From contig BAIF02000039.1 in assembly GCA_000509105.1 (NCBI GenBank), forward strand, positions 1 to 46,283: a stretch of DNA of 46,283 nucleotides, written 5' to 3'. This document shows, piece by piece, positions 1-8,924 of the stretch. The notes below the pieces were generated by a model. It was not told where the DNA came from and made no database searches. It saw only the letters and a program-made list of their open reading frames with translations. Within the stretch, counting starts at the first letter, position 1, and every line of letters begins with the position of its first letter. A program made the position numbers and the translations under genes. This DNA comes from Clostridiales bacterium VE202-21 (GTDB lineage Bacteria > Bacillota > Clostridia > Lachnospirales > Lachnospiraceae).

Positions 1-1
1 C

Positions 2-889
2 CATCTGGTGACAAATTCTGTGAGTTATGAAGATGGGAGAAAACTGCATAACACCAAAAAGGATCTGGAACGTATGAAACAGCTTACCAATCAGATGTGC
101 CGAGAACGTGGACTGACAGTTGTCGAGAAAGGAAAGCACTTTGATGGAAGCCAGATTGAAAAAGGGGAAGTCATTGCATGGAGCAAAGATAAATATAACC
201 TGTTCCGTCAACAGGTAAAGGACAGTTTTGTAGCGGACTGTGCAATGGCGGTATTAAAGGCACTGGAAAATTGTATCAGCAAAGAAAAGTTTATAGAAAA
301 AATGAAACAGTTCGGATGGAGGGTGAACTGGACGGAAAAGCGAAAGCATATCACATTCCAGAATCAGGATGGGAAGAAAGTGCGTGACAGCAATCTGTCC
401 AAAACGTTTCATCTGGATATCAGTAAGGAGGCGTTGGAGCATGAATTTAATGGAAATTACGAAAGGATACGAGCCGAAGCAGAGCGAACAGCAGGAGCAG
501 ACGAAGAACTCATTGGGTACTACCGACAGGTGGAAGCAGCTTGTGAAGGAACAGGCAGAAACACTGGAGAAAGTGACGGAAGAGAGGGACGAGTTACAGG
601 TGAGAAATCAGAAGATGAACGAGTTTATCCTGGAATTTCAGAAAAGAACACACAGTCTGAAAATGGAAAAACAGAGGCTATTCTTCGAGAATCACGAAAT
701 GCAAGAAGAAATGCAGAAGTCGAATGCCGAAATTCAGCAGATGACAGAAGAATTGTCCGAAATGCGGAAACTCAATCAGTCTTTACAGCAGAGCAACGAC
801 GACTTGAGGAACAGAAACGGCTTGATGAGAAGGAACGAGCAAGAGCAGCTCGAAAAAGAAATAAAAGACGTTCGGGACCGGAACTCTAA
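2..889 (+). CDS. Relaxase/mobilization nuclease, 5' end outside window
   Basis: This is the 3' part of a conjugative relaxase, which nicks the transfer origin and pilots the single strand during mobilization. The frame is already open at the first bases and reads H-L-V-T-N-S-V-S-Y-E-D-G-R-K-L-H. That matches the end of the histidine-triad motif of the MobA/VirD2-type relaxase domain, followed by the usual NSV...G.KLH stretch. The N-terminal catalytic tyrosine lies outside the window. The last 120 residues are low-complexity, rich in E, R, N and K, and coincide with an overlapping gene in another frame from position 441. The gene ends at TAA 887-889. Family assignment is confident; the subfamily is not resolved. 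Confidence 0.85.
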   Translation, partial: HLVTNSVSYEDGRKLHNTKKDLERMKQLTNQMCRERGLTVVEKGKHFDGSQIEKGEVIAWSKDKYNLFRQQVKDSFVADCAMAVLKALENCISKEKFIEKMKQFGWRVNWTEKRKHITFQNQDGKKVRDSNLSKTFHLDISKEALEHEFNGNYERIRAEAERTAGADEELIGYYRQVEAACEGTGRNTGESDGREGRVTGEKSEDERVYPGISEKNTQSENGKTEAILRESRNARRNAEVECRNSADDRRIVRNAETQSVFTAEQRRLEEQKRLDEKERARAARKRNKRRSGPEL

Positions 890-1520
890 ATTAGTAATGC
901 AGGTGAACCAATCATCGGTGGAAGCGGTTGAACAGGCAAAAAAGAAACAGGAAGAGGCAGAAAAACAGGCAAGGCAGGCAGAGTACCAGATTGAAAGGGA
1001 AAAGAACCGGGCAGATATGGAGATACAAAGAGCCAGGAGAAAAGCAAAATCGGAAATTGCTGATATGAAAGAAAATCAGTTCTTTTGGGACTGGGGATAT
1101 CTTTGTGTAATTTTCTTTTCGTTTCTTCAAAATGGAGCATTTCAACAAGATGTGCTGCAACTAATAATGATACCGATAAATTGGTGCAAAGAATATATAG
1201 CATGGTTTGAACGGTTGGAATATATAAGCGATACTGCCGGAGAAATGCTCTTTAAAGGGTTTTTCTCTATGCTTATGATTACTGCTGGGATTCTCGGATG
1301 TGTATTCCTTGTTTGGGCTGGAGTTGAACAATATAAGAAGATATGGGATGACCTATATAAAATGGTTTTAATATCCAGTATTTCATTTGTAGCAGTATTG
1401 GGAAATTTGATAAGAGAATATCTTCCGCTTAATCTGATACTTGTGATTCTGTTTATAAATATTGGGACTATTTTGCTCAGAGCATATTTGAAAAAGAAAT
1501 ATCCTCAAATGTATGATTGA
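441..1520 (+). CDS. Coiled-coil membrane protein overlapping the relaxase gene
   Basis: A protein of about 359 residues. Residues 20-215 are a long E/K/Q/R-rich coiled coil (repeated EEM..., EKEIKDVRDRN, AEKQARQAEYQIERE). Three or four hydrophobic membrane segments follow in the last 140 residues. I chose the ATG at 441 because a perfect AAGGAGG lies at 424-430, ten bases upstream; longer in-frame starts have no such site. The first 449 nt overlap the 3' end of the relaxase gene in a different frame, and both frames stay open. Its place after a relaxase suggests a role in conjugation or mobilization. It resembles DUF6040-type proteins as I recall them, but I have not checked that name. Exact function unknown. 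Confidence 0.75.
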   Translation: MNLMEITKGYEPKQSEQQEQTKNSLGTTDRWKQLVKEQAETLEKVTEERDELQVRNQKMNEFILEFQKRTHSLKMEKQRLFFENHEMQEEMQKSNAEIQQMTEELSEMRKLNQSLQQSNDDLRNRNGLMRRNEQEQLEKEIKDVRDRNSKLVMQVNQSSVEAVEQAKKKQEEAEKQARQAEYQIEREKNRADMEIQRARRKAKSEIADMKENQFFWDWGYLCVIFFSFLQNGAFQQDVLQLIMIPINWCKEYIAWFERLEYISDTAGEMLFKGFFSMLMITAGILGCVFLVWAGVEQYKKIWDDLYKMVLISSISFVAVLGNLIREYLPLNLILVILFINIGTILLRAYLKKKYPQMYD

Positions 1521-1570
1521 ATAAGAATGTATAGGAAAAGCAGCGGAGTGCTGGAAAGGGTAACATATAG

Positions 1571-1720
1571 TTATTTCATTCCATTTGTTGCCAATAGTGC
1601 AGCCATAGTCTTAGCGGATTCCTGCATACCTCTGCCTATCCATTCTTCAATCCATCCGAAGGTTGTCAAACACAAACGACAAGGTGTGAAATTTGAAAAA
1701 TCCTCCCGAATAGCCTCACC
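1571..1720 (-). pseudogene. Possible gene remnant (C-terminal fragment)
   Basis: On the minus strand a 49-codon frame ends at the TAA complementary to 1571-1573. It reads like a real protein tail (...FGWIEEWIGRGMQESAK... to NGMK). It has no ribosome binding site. Upstream the frame runs into the terminator of the neighbouring regulator gene and has no start there. I read it as the tail of a gene truncated when the cargo cassette was joined to the relaxase module. The opposing plus-strand frame has no better support. Confidence 0.25.
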
Positions 1721-1721
1721 T

Positions 1722-1757
1722 TGAGAAAAAGAAAAGCGCAGCCATTCAGACTGCGCT
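1722..1757 (-). terminator. Rho-independent terminator of the ECF/ABC cargo operon
   Basis: Perfect 7-bp arms (AGCGCAG 1735-1741, CTGCGCT 1751-1757) with a 9-nt loop. On the minus strand they are followed by a T-rich tract, TTTTCTTTTTC. It lies 10 nt past the stop of the winged-helix gene and closes the leftward operon. Confidence 0.8.
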
Positions 1758-1767
1758 CTGTGAATAT

Positions 1768-2175
1768 TTAGGAAGTTGTTTGAAAGCGATACCCAACCTC
1801 GCGGACACTTTCTATAATAAAAGGGTGGTGCGGATCAGCGGAATAGAGCTTTTTGCGTAGGTTTCGTACATGGTATCCTATGGTGCCTCGTTCATTTATT
1901 GTTAGAGCTTCACCCCATACCTTTTCATAGATTTGGGAATAGGTCAACACTCGTCCATTATTAACTGTCAGCAGGCATAGGAGACTATATTCCTTTGCTG
2001 TTAGGCCCACTTCTTTTTGATTACAGCGCACCAGCCTTTGGCTGGGGTCAATCTCAAGATCGGGGAGAGATAGCACCGGTTCCGAGGAAAGCTCCCATTT
2101 TTTTAGCTCTGGATGGAGCTGCAAAAATGAAAGGAAATCTTCAAAAATCTTTTTTTCTTCCTCGTTCAGTTTCAT
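1768..2175 (-). CDS. Orphan winged-helix transcriptional regulator (OmpR-type DNA-binding domain)
   Basis: A 135-residue protein. Its C-terminal 95 residues form an OmpR/PhoB-type winged helix: L-x-L-T-A-K-E-Y-S-L-L-x-L-L, V-L-T-Y-S-Q-I-Y-E-K-V-W-G, R-N-L-R-K-K-L and ending V-R-E-V-G-Y-R-F. There is no phosphoacceptor receiver domain; the first 35 residues are short and polar. It therefore probably acts without a cognate kinase, or is the output half of a split regulator. It is the last gene of the cargo operon. Its GGAG site lies in the end of the upstream DtxR-type gene, so translation is probably coupled. It is likely a co-regulator of the transporter genes, but its target is not shown by sequence. 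Confidence 0.8.
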   Translation of the reverse strand: MKLNEEEKKIFEDFLSFLQLHPELKKWELSSEPVLSLPDLEIDPSQRLVRCNQKEVGLTAKEYSLLCLLTVNNGRVLTYSQIYEKVWGEALTINERGTIGYHVRNLRKKLYSADPHHPFIIESVREVGYRFQTTS

Positions 2176-2180
2176 AATGA

Positions 2181-2573
2181 TTATTTCTCCGATGGTATCA
2201 CCTCCCGGTCATTTATCCAAACGGCCTCTTTCAATTTCTTAAAACTTATCTCACTAATAACATACTCCAGCTTGCAAGCGTCTTGTGCTGCAATATCCTG
2301 TGGAACACCAGCTTCCACGAGTCGTTTGGTAAAGAACTGGTGCTTTTCATAGATTTGCTGGGCGATTTGCTGGCCCTGCTCTGTGAGGGAGAGTGTGCCA
2401 TCGTCCTTTTTTATCAGGCATTTCTTTTTAGACAGTTCTTTGACAGCCCGGCTCACAGAAGGCTTTTTTACATCCAAAAGCTCCGCCACATCTACGCAGC
2501 GAACATAGCCCTTTTGTTGCTGAAGCACCAGCACAGCCTCTAAATAGTCCTCCATAGATGATGTTAAGGGCAT
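2181..2573 (-). CDS. DtxR/MntR-type metal-dependent repressor
   Basis: A 130-residue DtxR-family regulator. It opens with the family hallmark S-M-E-D-Y-L-E-A, followed by a winged helix (V-A-E-L-L-D-V-K-K-P-S-V-S-R-A-V-K-E-L) and a short metal-binding/dimerization region (E-K-H-Q-F-F...A-x-x-D-A-C-K-L-E-Y-V-I-S). It lacks the SH3-like third domain, as MntR and short IdeR types do. The start at 2573 is preceded by AGGAGGTG with 7-nt spacing. Lying inside a transporter operon, it suggests that iron, manganese or a metal-containing compound controls the cassette. The actual co-repressor metal cannot be read from the sequence. Confidence 0.85.
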   Translation of the reverse strand: MPLTSSMEDYLEAVLVLQQQKGYVRCVDVAELLDVKKPSVSRAVKELSKKKCLIKKDDGTLSLTEQGQQIAQQIYEKHQFFTKRLVEAGVPQDIAAQDACKLEYVISEISFKKLKEAVWINDREVIPSEK

Positions 2574-2611
2574 AATGGCACACCTCCTTCTGACACATAT
2601 AATTACTTCAT

Positions 2612-3199
2612 TTACACCATACCTGCTTTTTTGAAATGCTTCTTGAGCAGTTTCTTAGCGTTGAGCGCGCCAACAAAGGCGCAAATTGCAACAACGACAA
2701 GCATTATGATAGCTGTTACAGGTGATACTAACGTTTGCAAAATTCCCAAATAACTTTCGCCAAACATTCCCGCATACTGCTCAAGTGTTTGATTTGAGAA
2801 AAACAAGAAGGGAATATATGTACCACTGAATGCTGCTAAAACCATATAAATGATATAACTGATCGTAAGTGTTTTTCCATTAGTGCAACCTGTTTTCCAC
2901 GCGATCAACGCAGAAATAATGCCAGCAATAATGCAGCAAATTATCATGGGCGGATAAAATCCATAAATGCCTGTTATCGCACAAAAAATGAACAGTGTCC
3001 ACGGTTTCTTAGTCTTAGCTGCTACAAGGAAATATGTAATAGCTGCCAATAGTGACCACAATGGGCTTACCACTAACATCGTGTAGGGAGAAAAAGATAG
3101 GAACGCACAAAGGATATAGATAACAAGTGCGCACAAAGATAAAAGAGCTGTGACAATCAAATCCTTTACTTGAAAGCCTTTTTTGTTTTCGGTTTGCAT
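2612..3199 (-). CDS. ECF transporter substrate-binding S component, MptD/Trep_Strep family
   Basis: A 195-residue integral membrane protein with about six hydrophobic segments, the size and character of an ECF S component. It resembles the MptD (Trep_Strep) family. S components bind the transported substrate and dock on the T/A energizing module encoded just upstream (3214-5410). I chose the ATG at 3199 because AAGGAGG lies nine bases upstream; the longer frame to 3244 has no such site. The substrate is not shown. The neighbouring metalloregulator and YbtPQ-like transporters argue for a metal complex or tetrapyrrole, which is inference. The DtxR-type gene follows after 38 nt on the same strand. 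Confidence 0.8.
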   Translation of the reverse strand: MQTENKKGFQVKDLIVTALLSLCALVIYILCAFLSFSPYTMLVVSPLWSLLAAITYFLVAAKTKKPWTLFIFCAITGIYGFYPPMIICCIIAGIISALIAWKTGCTNGKTLTISYIIYMVLAAFSGTYIPFLFFSNQTLEQYAGMFGESYLGILQTLVSPVTAIIMLVVVAICAFVGALNAKKLLKKHFKKAGMV

Positions 3200-3213
3200 G
3201 AAATAAATCCTCC

Positions 3214-3909
3214 TTAAAATGATATTGGTTGGAACGATGTCCATATGACAACCGCAAAAAGAGCAAGCATACCTATCAACAAAATACTATCTCTTAAGCG
3301 GAAATCAACTAATATATAGTGAGTTTTTTCACAAGGATAGCTGATGCCTCGCGTTTCCGCTGATGCGGATAATTCTGTCGCCGTCATCAGAAGGCGCATA
3401 AGTATAGGGATTAAAAAGCCTTCGTATGTCTGCGCCGGATGACTTACTATTCTCCAAAAAGACAATCCCACGCCCCTCGTTTTCATCCCTTGTTTTATAT
3501 AAAGCACATCTTGTTTCAAAGATGGAAGAAATCTCAATATGATAGCCACTGGTATCACAATTGCTTGAGGGATATGACTTGCCTGAAGCGCTGCTATCAA
3601 TTCCGATATTTCCGTAGTCTGAAATAGAATATTCAAAGCAAGTGCAATAGTCAAAATTCTTAGTAAAAAGAATGTTATCACGGAAGATAAATGAATTGGA
3701 AGGACTTGCGCCAACACAAGCAGAACTATATAAACTATTGCAAATTTGATACTTGTTTTCCAAAGTCCACTTAGCAAAGCAAACAGGCAAACGACGCCAA
3801 AGAGTAACAAGCCTGTTAAGCCTCCACCCAAAGCAAACGCCAAAGCTGATGTCAATAGAATCAACAGAAGTTTTATGCGAGAATCGTAATATACTCCATG
3901 CTTTCTCAA
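3214..3909 (-). CDS. ECF transporter transmembrane T component (EcfT/CbiQ family)
   Basis: A membrane protein of about 231 residues. It carries the cytoplasmic coupling motif of T components near the C-terminus (T-E-L-S-A-S-A-E-T-R-G-I, an A-R-G-type box) and a second motif (L-P-S-L-K-Q-D-V...K-T-R-G-V). Both contact the ATPase. Five or six hydrophobic segments are visible. The TTG at 3909 is my preferred start because AAGGTGG lies eight bases upstream; an alternative TTG at 3930 would overlap the ATPase gene. It lies between the S and A components, and the three together form a complete dedicated (group I) ECF importer. Confidence 0.85.
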   Translation of the reverse strand: MRKHGVYYDSRIKLLLILLTSALAFALGGGLTGLLLFGVVCLFALLSGLWKTSIKFAIVYIVLLVLAQVLPIHLSSVITFFLLRILTIALALNILFQTTEISELIAALQASHIPQAIVIPVAIILRFLPSLKQDVLYIKQGMKTRGVGLSFWRIVSHPAQTYEGFLIPILMRLLMTATELSASAETRGISYPCEKTHYILVDFRLRDSILLIGMLALFAVVIWTSFQPISF

Positions 3910-3910
3910 T

Positions 3911-5410
3911 TTATTCACCACCTTCCTCAACCATAAAATTCTTTACGATTTTGAAATTGTTTTGTTCCGTCATTTGTAAATCATCTTTAATAATCCCTTC
4001 CTTCAAAAGCAAAGCGCGCGAGGCGGTCAGGCTGATAAACTCCAGATCATGCGTAATAATAAAGACCAGCTTTCCAGCCTCACGCATATAATTAACAGCA
4101 TTGGCAACAGCGCACATATTATCCCAGTCTAACCCGCTTGTTGGTTCATCCAAAACGATGATTGGTTTTTCCGAAAGCATTGCCGCTCCTATTGTCAGTC
4201 TCTGTTTTTGACCGCCTGATAAAGCATACGGATGGCAGTCTTTGAAGTTTTCCAGATGGAGCATTTTCAAAATTTGAGACACTTTTTCATCTATGCTTGG
4301 AATCCTTTTATTTCCTAACCTCAATTCCTCCGTCACACTGTCTGTATAAAGCTGGTGATCTGCCTCCTGCATAACAAAGTACACATAGTCGGATAATTTT
4401 TGTTGCTTCACATTCTTTCCATCAATGTAAAACGCACCTTGGCGGCAGCGAATCAAGCCAGACAGGATTTTCCCCAATGTTGTTTTCCCGCAACCATTTT
4501 CTCCAATCAAGGCAATCGTTTCGCCTTTGTAGGCTTCTAATGAAATGTTGTGAAGAAGTTCCGGCATGGCTTTATGCGAAAAGCTCAAATTTCTAATTTG
4601 GAGAAATACTTCCGAGCGGCAAATAGATTCTTTCCTTTCTATTTGTATTAAATCCAAATTTAACGGGCGAAGCCTTCTGTTGTGCATTTGGACAGCAGAT
4701 AATTCTGCCATTTCCTCACCTGTTAATTCTTCGCAGATTTGACCATCCTCCATAATTAAAAAGCGATCTGCGAGTCCGTATAAGTAAAACAATCTGTGTT
4801 CTGAAACAATAATCGTGTGTCCAGCGGCTTTCAAAGCAGAAAGAATCCCTCTTACCTGTAAGATTGTATGAATGTCTAAATTAGCCGAAGGCTCATCCAG
4901 CACATAAATTTGTGGATTAAGAGTAGTCGCTGCGAGAAAAGCAACTTTTTGCCTTTCTCCACTGGACAGGGCAAAAATATCTCTGTCTTTTAGGTTCTCC
5001 ATATTCAGTGACTGAAAGGCGCTGTTAACACGTTTAACGATTTCTTTATGTGGAATTCCATAGTTTTCGCAGGCAAACGCAACTTCGCTGGAACTGTTTG
5101 TAGTAAAAAATTGACTGCGGGGATCTTGAAAAATTGAAGCAATCTCTTTACCAGCCTCACCGGCGTCCGATTCTTTTATGGAACGTCCCGATACAATGAC
5201 TTCGCCGGATAATCTGCCTTCAAAAAAGCGGGGAATCAAATTATTGATACACCTGGTTAATGTGGTCTTTCCACATCCGCTCTGCCCAGTAATAACAAGA
5301 AATTCTCCCGATTTTATGATAAGCTTTACATCCTTTAGACTTTCCTGAGACTGTCCTTCATACTGAAAAGAGGCATGTTCAAAAGATATAATTGGAAATT
5401 GTTTTTTCAT
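3911..5410 (-). CDS. Fused double ATPase of the ECF transporter (EcfA1-EcfA2 type)
   Basis: About 499 residues containing two complete ABC cassettes in one chain. The first has Walker A G-Q-S-G-C-G-K-T-T, signature L-S-S-G-E-R-Q and Walker B V-L-D-E-P-S-A-N-L-D. The second has G-E-N-G-C-G-K-T-T, L-S-G-G-Q-K-Q-R and V-L-D-E-P-T-S-G-L-D. It powers the ECF importer with the T and S proteins encoded downstream. I placed the start at 5410 because GAGGTG lies seven bases upstream; a longer frame to 5455 lacks a site. The start lies 12 nt past the stop of the preceding ABC gene, so it belongs to the same operon. Confidence 0.9.
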   Translation of the reverse strand: MKKQFPIISFEHASFQYEGQSQESLKDVKLIIKSGEFLVITGQSGCGKTTLTRCINNLIPRFFEGRLSGEVIVSGRSIKESDAGEAGKEIASIFQDPRSQFFTTNSSSEVAFACENYGIPHKEIVKRVNSAFQSLNMENLKDRDIFALSSGERQKVAFLAATTLNPQIYVLDEPSANLDIHTILQVRGILSALKAAGHTIIVSEHRLFYLYGLADRFLIMEDGQICEELTGEEMAELSAVQMHNRRLRPLNLDLIQIERKESICRSEVFLQIRNLSFSHKAMPELLHNISLEAYKGETIALIGENGCGKTTLGKILSGLIRCRQGAFYIDGKNVKQQKLSDYVYFVMQEADHQLYTDSVTEELRLGNKRIPSIDEKVSQILKMLHLENFKDCHPYALSGGQKQRLTIGAAMLSEKPIIVLDEPTSGLDWDNMCAVANAVNYMREAGKLVFIITHDLEFISLTASRALLLKEGIIKDDLQMTEQNNFKIVKNFMVEEGGE

Positions 5411-5421
5411 GGCAACACACC

Positions 5422-7146
5422 TCATAGCTTCCAACTGATGGATTTCTCCCTGCACTTCAAAAAAGTACGATAAATCCCTTCTTTTTCTGCTAATTCCTTA
5501 TGGGTTCCCTTTTGAACAATATGGCCTTGATCAATGACAATAATTTGATCTGCCGTCCGAACAGTAGACAGCCTGTGAGCGATAGAAATTAGTGTTTTAT
5601 TTTTCGTCAATTCAAAAATTGCGTCCAAAAGAGCTTTTTCATTTTCCGGGTCTACGCTGGATGTCGCTTCATCCAAAATAACGATGGGCGCGTCTTTCAA
5701 TATCGCCCTTGCTATTGAAATTCTCTGTTTTTCTCCCCCAGACAAAGTGGAACCTGCTTCTCCTATCATTGTTTCATAGCCTTGCGGGAGCGCCTCTATA
5801 AAATCATGGCAGCGGGCCCTTTTAGCGGCCTCTACCACCTCCGCATGGGTCGCGTTAGGTTTTCCGAATTTGATGTTATTTTCAATCGTATCATTAAACA
5901 GATACACCTTTTGGAATACCATACTTACATATGATAAAAGGCTATCACAAGTAAATTCTTTTACATCGTGTCCTCCAATTTTAACACTTCCAGAATTTAC
6001 GTCCCAAAATCTTGCAATCATATTACACAAAGTTGTTTTCCCTGAACCTGACGGCCCAACGATAGCACAAGTAGAGTTCTGTGGGATTTTCAAGGTGATT
6101 CCATCTAAAACCGGACGGCTGTCATAAGCGAAAATAACATCTTTCAGTTCAATCTCATATGATTTCAGGACAATATCCTTTCCGTCTCCATCTAAAACCG
6201 GTATATCTGAGATGAAATCCAGCCGATCCAACTGCGTAGCGAGCATTTTACTCAAAAAGGCCCCGTCATTCATCAATTCCAATTCCATGAACATTAAAAA
6301 TGCACAGATGATAAATAAAAGGCAATAGGGCAATGTGATAACTCCCCACAAATAGAGCAAAGCTGACAATAAAAATAACAGGCAACTTGTAATCTTAAAT
6401 ACGGCTTCATACAGCTTCATAATTCCGGCAGTAGAAATTGTAACCGCTATATCGCTGCGACACTTATTTTCAAAGGCTTGATCCACTTTTCCTTTTCCTT
6501 CTTTGCCTTTTCCGAATATGCGCAGAACAGAAATGCCTTTTATGTATTCTAATGCACTTCCCACCAACAATTCCTGAGCATTTTGCATATCTTCCGTATG
6601 CGCGCCGGCCCGCTTTTTTATCTGGCCCAGTACAAGAATTCCCGCTAAAATTCCTGTTAAAGCCAAAAACCCAATCTGCCAGCAAAATATACCCAACATT
6701 AGCGTCATGGCAAGCGCCTGTACAAAACCTCCCACCAAAAATGTTAGTGCAAGCATACAATTCCCTTCCAGATCGGAAATTGTTGTTGTCAATACTGTTT
6801 GTACGGTGCCGAGATTATTTTCTGTAAAATAGCCCATTGGTGCCCTTTTGAGCTGATTTCCAATCTCAAGACGCTTTTCCCGGAAAATCTCATATCCAGA
6901 CGCACTCATTAGCACATCGCTTAGGTACTGAAACAAAAAGCGGCCCAAAACACTAAGTGCAACAATTCCAAATGCCTGTAAAATGACAGTCTCTGTTAAG
7001 TGTTCGATATTCAACATTACCAATAGCACAGCAAAAAATACAAAGGCGGCGCAGCAGGATTTCAGAGCATTGAAGATCAGTCCGGCAATTACACGGGGAC
7101 GATATTTCCCAGATAACCGTAAAATCCTTTTTATAATTGAAAACAT
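5422..7146 (-). CDS. ABC half-transporter, permease-ATPase fusion (YbtQ/IrtB-like)
   Basis: A 574-residue type-IV-fold ABC protein: about six N-terminal membrane segments (residues 15-300), then an ATPase domain with G-P-S-G-S-G-K-T-T, L-S-G-G-E-K-Q-R and I-L-D-E-A-T-S-S-V-D-P-E-N-E. The D-P-E-N-E after Walker B, and the Q-loop region M-V-F-Q-K-V-Y-L-F-N-D-T-I, recall YbtQ/IrtB, exporter-fold proteins that import metal-siderophores. It is adjacent to and paired with the gene at 7148-8905, so the two probably form a heterodimer. A GGAGG site precedes the ATG. Transport direction and substrate are inferred from relatives only. Confidence 0.85.
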   Translation of the reverse strand: MFSIIKRILRLSGKYRPRVIAGLIFNALKSCCAAFVFFAVLLVMLNIEHLTETVILQAFGIVALSVLGRFLFQYLSDVLMSASGYEIFREKRLEIGNQLKRAPMGYFTENNLGTVQTVLTTTISDLEGNCMLALTFLVGGFVQALAMTLMLGIFCWQIGFLALTGILAGILVLGQIKKRAGAHTEDMQNAQELLVGSALEYIKGISVLRIFGKGKEGKGKVDQAFENKCRSDIAVTISTAGIMKLYEAVFKITSCLLFLLSALLYLWGVITLPYCLLFIICAFLMFMELELMNDGAFLSKMLATQLDRLDFISDIPVLDGDGKDIVLKSYEIELKDVIFAYDSRPVLDGITLKIPQNSTCAIVGPSGSGKTTLCNMIARFWDVNSGSVKIGGHDVKEFTCDSLLSYVSMVFQKVYLFNDTIENNIKFGKPNATHAEVVEAAKRARCHDFIEALPQGYETMIGEAGSTLSGGEKQRISIARAILKDAPIVILDEATSSVDPENEKALLDAIFELTKNKTLISIAHRLSTVRTADQIIVIDQGHIVQKGTHKELAEKEGIYRTFLKCREKSISWKL

Positions 7147-7147
7147 A

Positions 7148-8905
7148 TTAAAATGTCCCTCCTTCCACTTGATCAGCTGAACTCACATAATCACTCCATA
7201 ATCTTTGATAAAGTGGGCATTCTGATAAAAGCTCTTCCTGCCTGCCGCAGCCAACAATCTTTCCATTTTCCACCACAAGGATTTGATCAGCCTTCTGGAT
7301 GGTCGCAAGACGATGAGCTACTACGATGAGGGTTTTTCCTTTTACAAGTTTACTGATAGCGTTTTGAATGAGATACTCATTTTCTGGATCAGCATAGGCC
7401 GTGGCCTCATCAAGAATAATTACTCTTGCATTTTTTAGAATTGCCCTTGCGATAGTAATTCGCTGACGTTCTCCGCCAGAAAGTTTTCCTCCTGCGTCTC
7501 CGGCATTTGTATCATATCCGTTTTCCAACTTTACAATAAACTCATGACAGCAGGCAGCTTTTGCAGCAGCTACCACCTCATCGTCTGTCGCATCCGGTTT
7601 TCCGAGCCGGATGTTTTCACGGATACTTTCATCGAACAGAAAATTGTCCTGTGCAACATAACTGACTTCACCCATCAACTGTGCGAAAGGAATCTCTTTA
7701 ATATTCTTTCCGCCAAAAATAACTTTTCCTTTTGTGGCGTCCCAAAAACCAGCCATGAGTTTTGCAATCGTTGATTTTCCGGAACCGGAAGGGCCGACAA
7801 TTGCTGAAACAGTACCTGGTTTGATTTCAAAGGATACATTCTTCAGAACTTCCGTCTCGTTATAAGCGAAAGAAACATTTTCAAAGCGATAGGCTGTTTC
7901 ATCCAGTGCAACATTTTTTTCTGGACGTTTCAGTTCCGGTTTTTCAATAAAATCCCGTATTTGATCGAGGCAGGCTTTCACCATATTAAATTGTTCAGAA
8001 TATTTTCCTACTCGCATAAGCGGGGCAATAAATCCAATAGGAAGGATAATGCAAGTGATAAAATCTGATAATGGTAATGTTCCAGTCATATAAAGCCATG
8101 CGCCAATCGGAAGCGTTCCCAACAATGTTGTCGGCATTACAGCCTGAATGACTGCTGACCAAAGCCAACTCTGCTTCCACCATGCCAGAGTACTGTCATG
8201 GAAGAAGTTAATTGCACCTGTAAATTTACTATAAGAAGCACTTCCTTGATTAAATGCCTTAATAACCTCTATACCATTTACATACTCAACCAGCGTACTG
8301 TTCATCGCATTTTGTGATTTCATATAAGTGGTACTTTTATTCACATAATCGTTCATCATTCCAATGTAACCCAAAAGTCCGAGGGGAATTGTAATCAATG
8401 CAGCTAATCCCATGCGCCAGTCAAGAATAAATACCAGTAGTATACAGCATAGGGGAGCCACTACATTAGAGGTTATTTCAGGCATAAAATGAGCCATCGA
8501 ATCCTCTAATTTTGAAACTGTATCTGCCATCAAATTTTTGAAATTTCCGGTCGGCGTATCCAACATGATGCCCATTGGAACCCGAAGCATTTTATCTGCG
8601 ATTTTGCTACGGATATTTTTCAATATTTTATATGTAGCCTTATGCGACATAAAAGAGGATTGATATGTAAGCCACAGTTTTAATATTTGCCCGCCCAAAG
8701 CGACTGCAAACAAGATACATACATTTTGAATAGTAGCTGTTTTGTTAAATAGTTCCGCGACTAATAATGACACTGTAATAAAGGGGGCCATCCCGAATAG
8801 TTCGCCCAGCGTTGCAAGAAAGGTTGAAAGATATAGTTGCTTTTTATTATTTCCTGCATAACTCAACAATTGCTGAATTGCTCCAGGTTTCGTTTTTTTC
8901 TTCAT
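7148..8905 (-). CDS. ABC half-transporter, permease-ATPase fusion (YbtP/IrtA-like)
   Basis: A 585-residue partner of the 5422-7146 gene, with the same layout of six N-terminal membrane segments and a C-terminal ATPase. The ATPase shows G-P-S-G-S-G-K-S-T, L-S-G-G-E-R-Q-R and I-L-D-E-A-T-A-Y-A-D-P-E-N-E. The A-Y-A-D-P-E-N-E stretch is characteristic of YbtP-like proteins. There is no N-terminal siderophore-interacting reductase domain, unlike mycobacterial IrtA. AAGGAGG lies eight bases before the ATG. It is the first gene of the leftward transport operon, and its promoter carries an inverted repeat (8927-8942) that could bind the TetR protein encoded just upstream. Confidence 0.85.
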   Translation of the reverse strand: MKKKTKPGAIQQLLSYAGNNKKQLYLSTFLATLGELFGMAPFITVSLLVAELFNKTATIQNVCILFAVALGGQILKLWLTYQSSFMSHKATYKILKNIRSKIADKMLRVPMGIMLDTPTGNFKNLMADTVSKLEDSMAHFMPEITSNVVAPLCCILLVFILDWRMGLAALITIPLGLLGYIGMMNDYVNKSTTYMKSQNAMNSTLVEYVNGIEVIKAFNQGSASYSKFTGAINFFHDSTLAWWKQSWLWSAVIQAVMPTTLLGTLPIGAWLYMTGTLPLSDFITCIILPIGFIAPLMRVGKYSEQFNMVKACLDQIRDFIEKPELKRPEKNVALDETAYRFENVSFAYNETEVLKNVSFEIKPGTVSAIVGPSGSGKSTIAKLMAGFWDATKGKVIFGGKNIKEIPFAQLMGEVSYVAQDNFLFDESIRENIRLGKPDATDDEVVAAAKAACCHEFIVKLENGYDTNAGDAGGKLSGGERQRITIARAILKNARVIILDEATAYADPENEYLIQNAISKLVKGKTLIVVAHRLATIQKADQILVVENGKIVGCGRQEELLSECPLYQRLWSDYVSSADQVEGGTF

Positions 8906-8924
8906 GAAAAAATCCTCCTTAAAT

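Noticed and set aside
1527..1724. 65-codon plus-strand frame after the coiled-coil gene
   Set aside because: No ribosome binding site and unlikely composition; the minus-strand frame reads more like protein.
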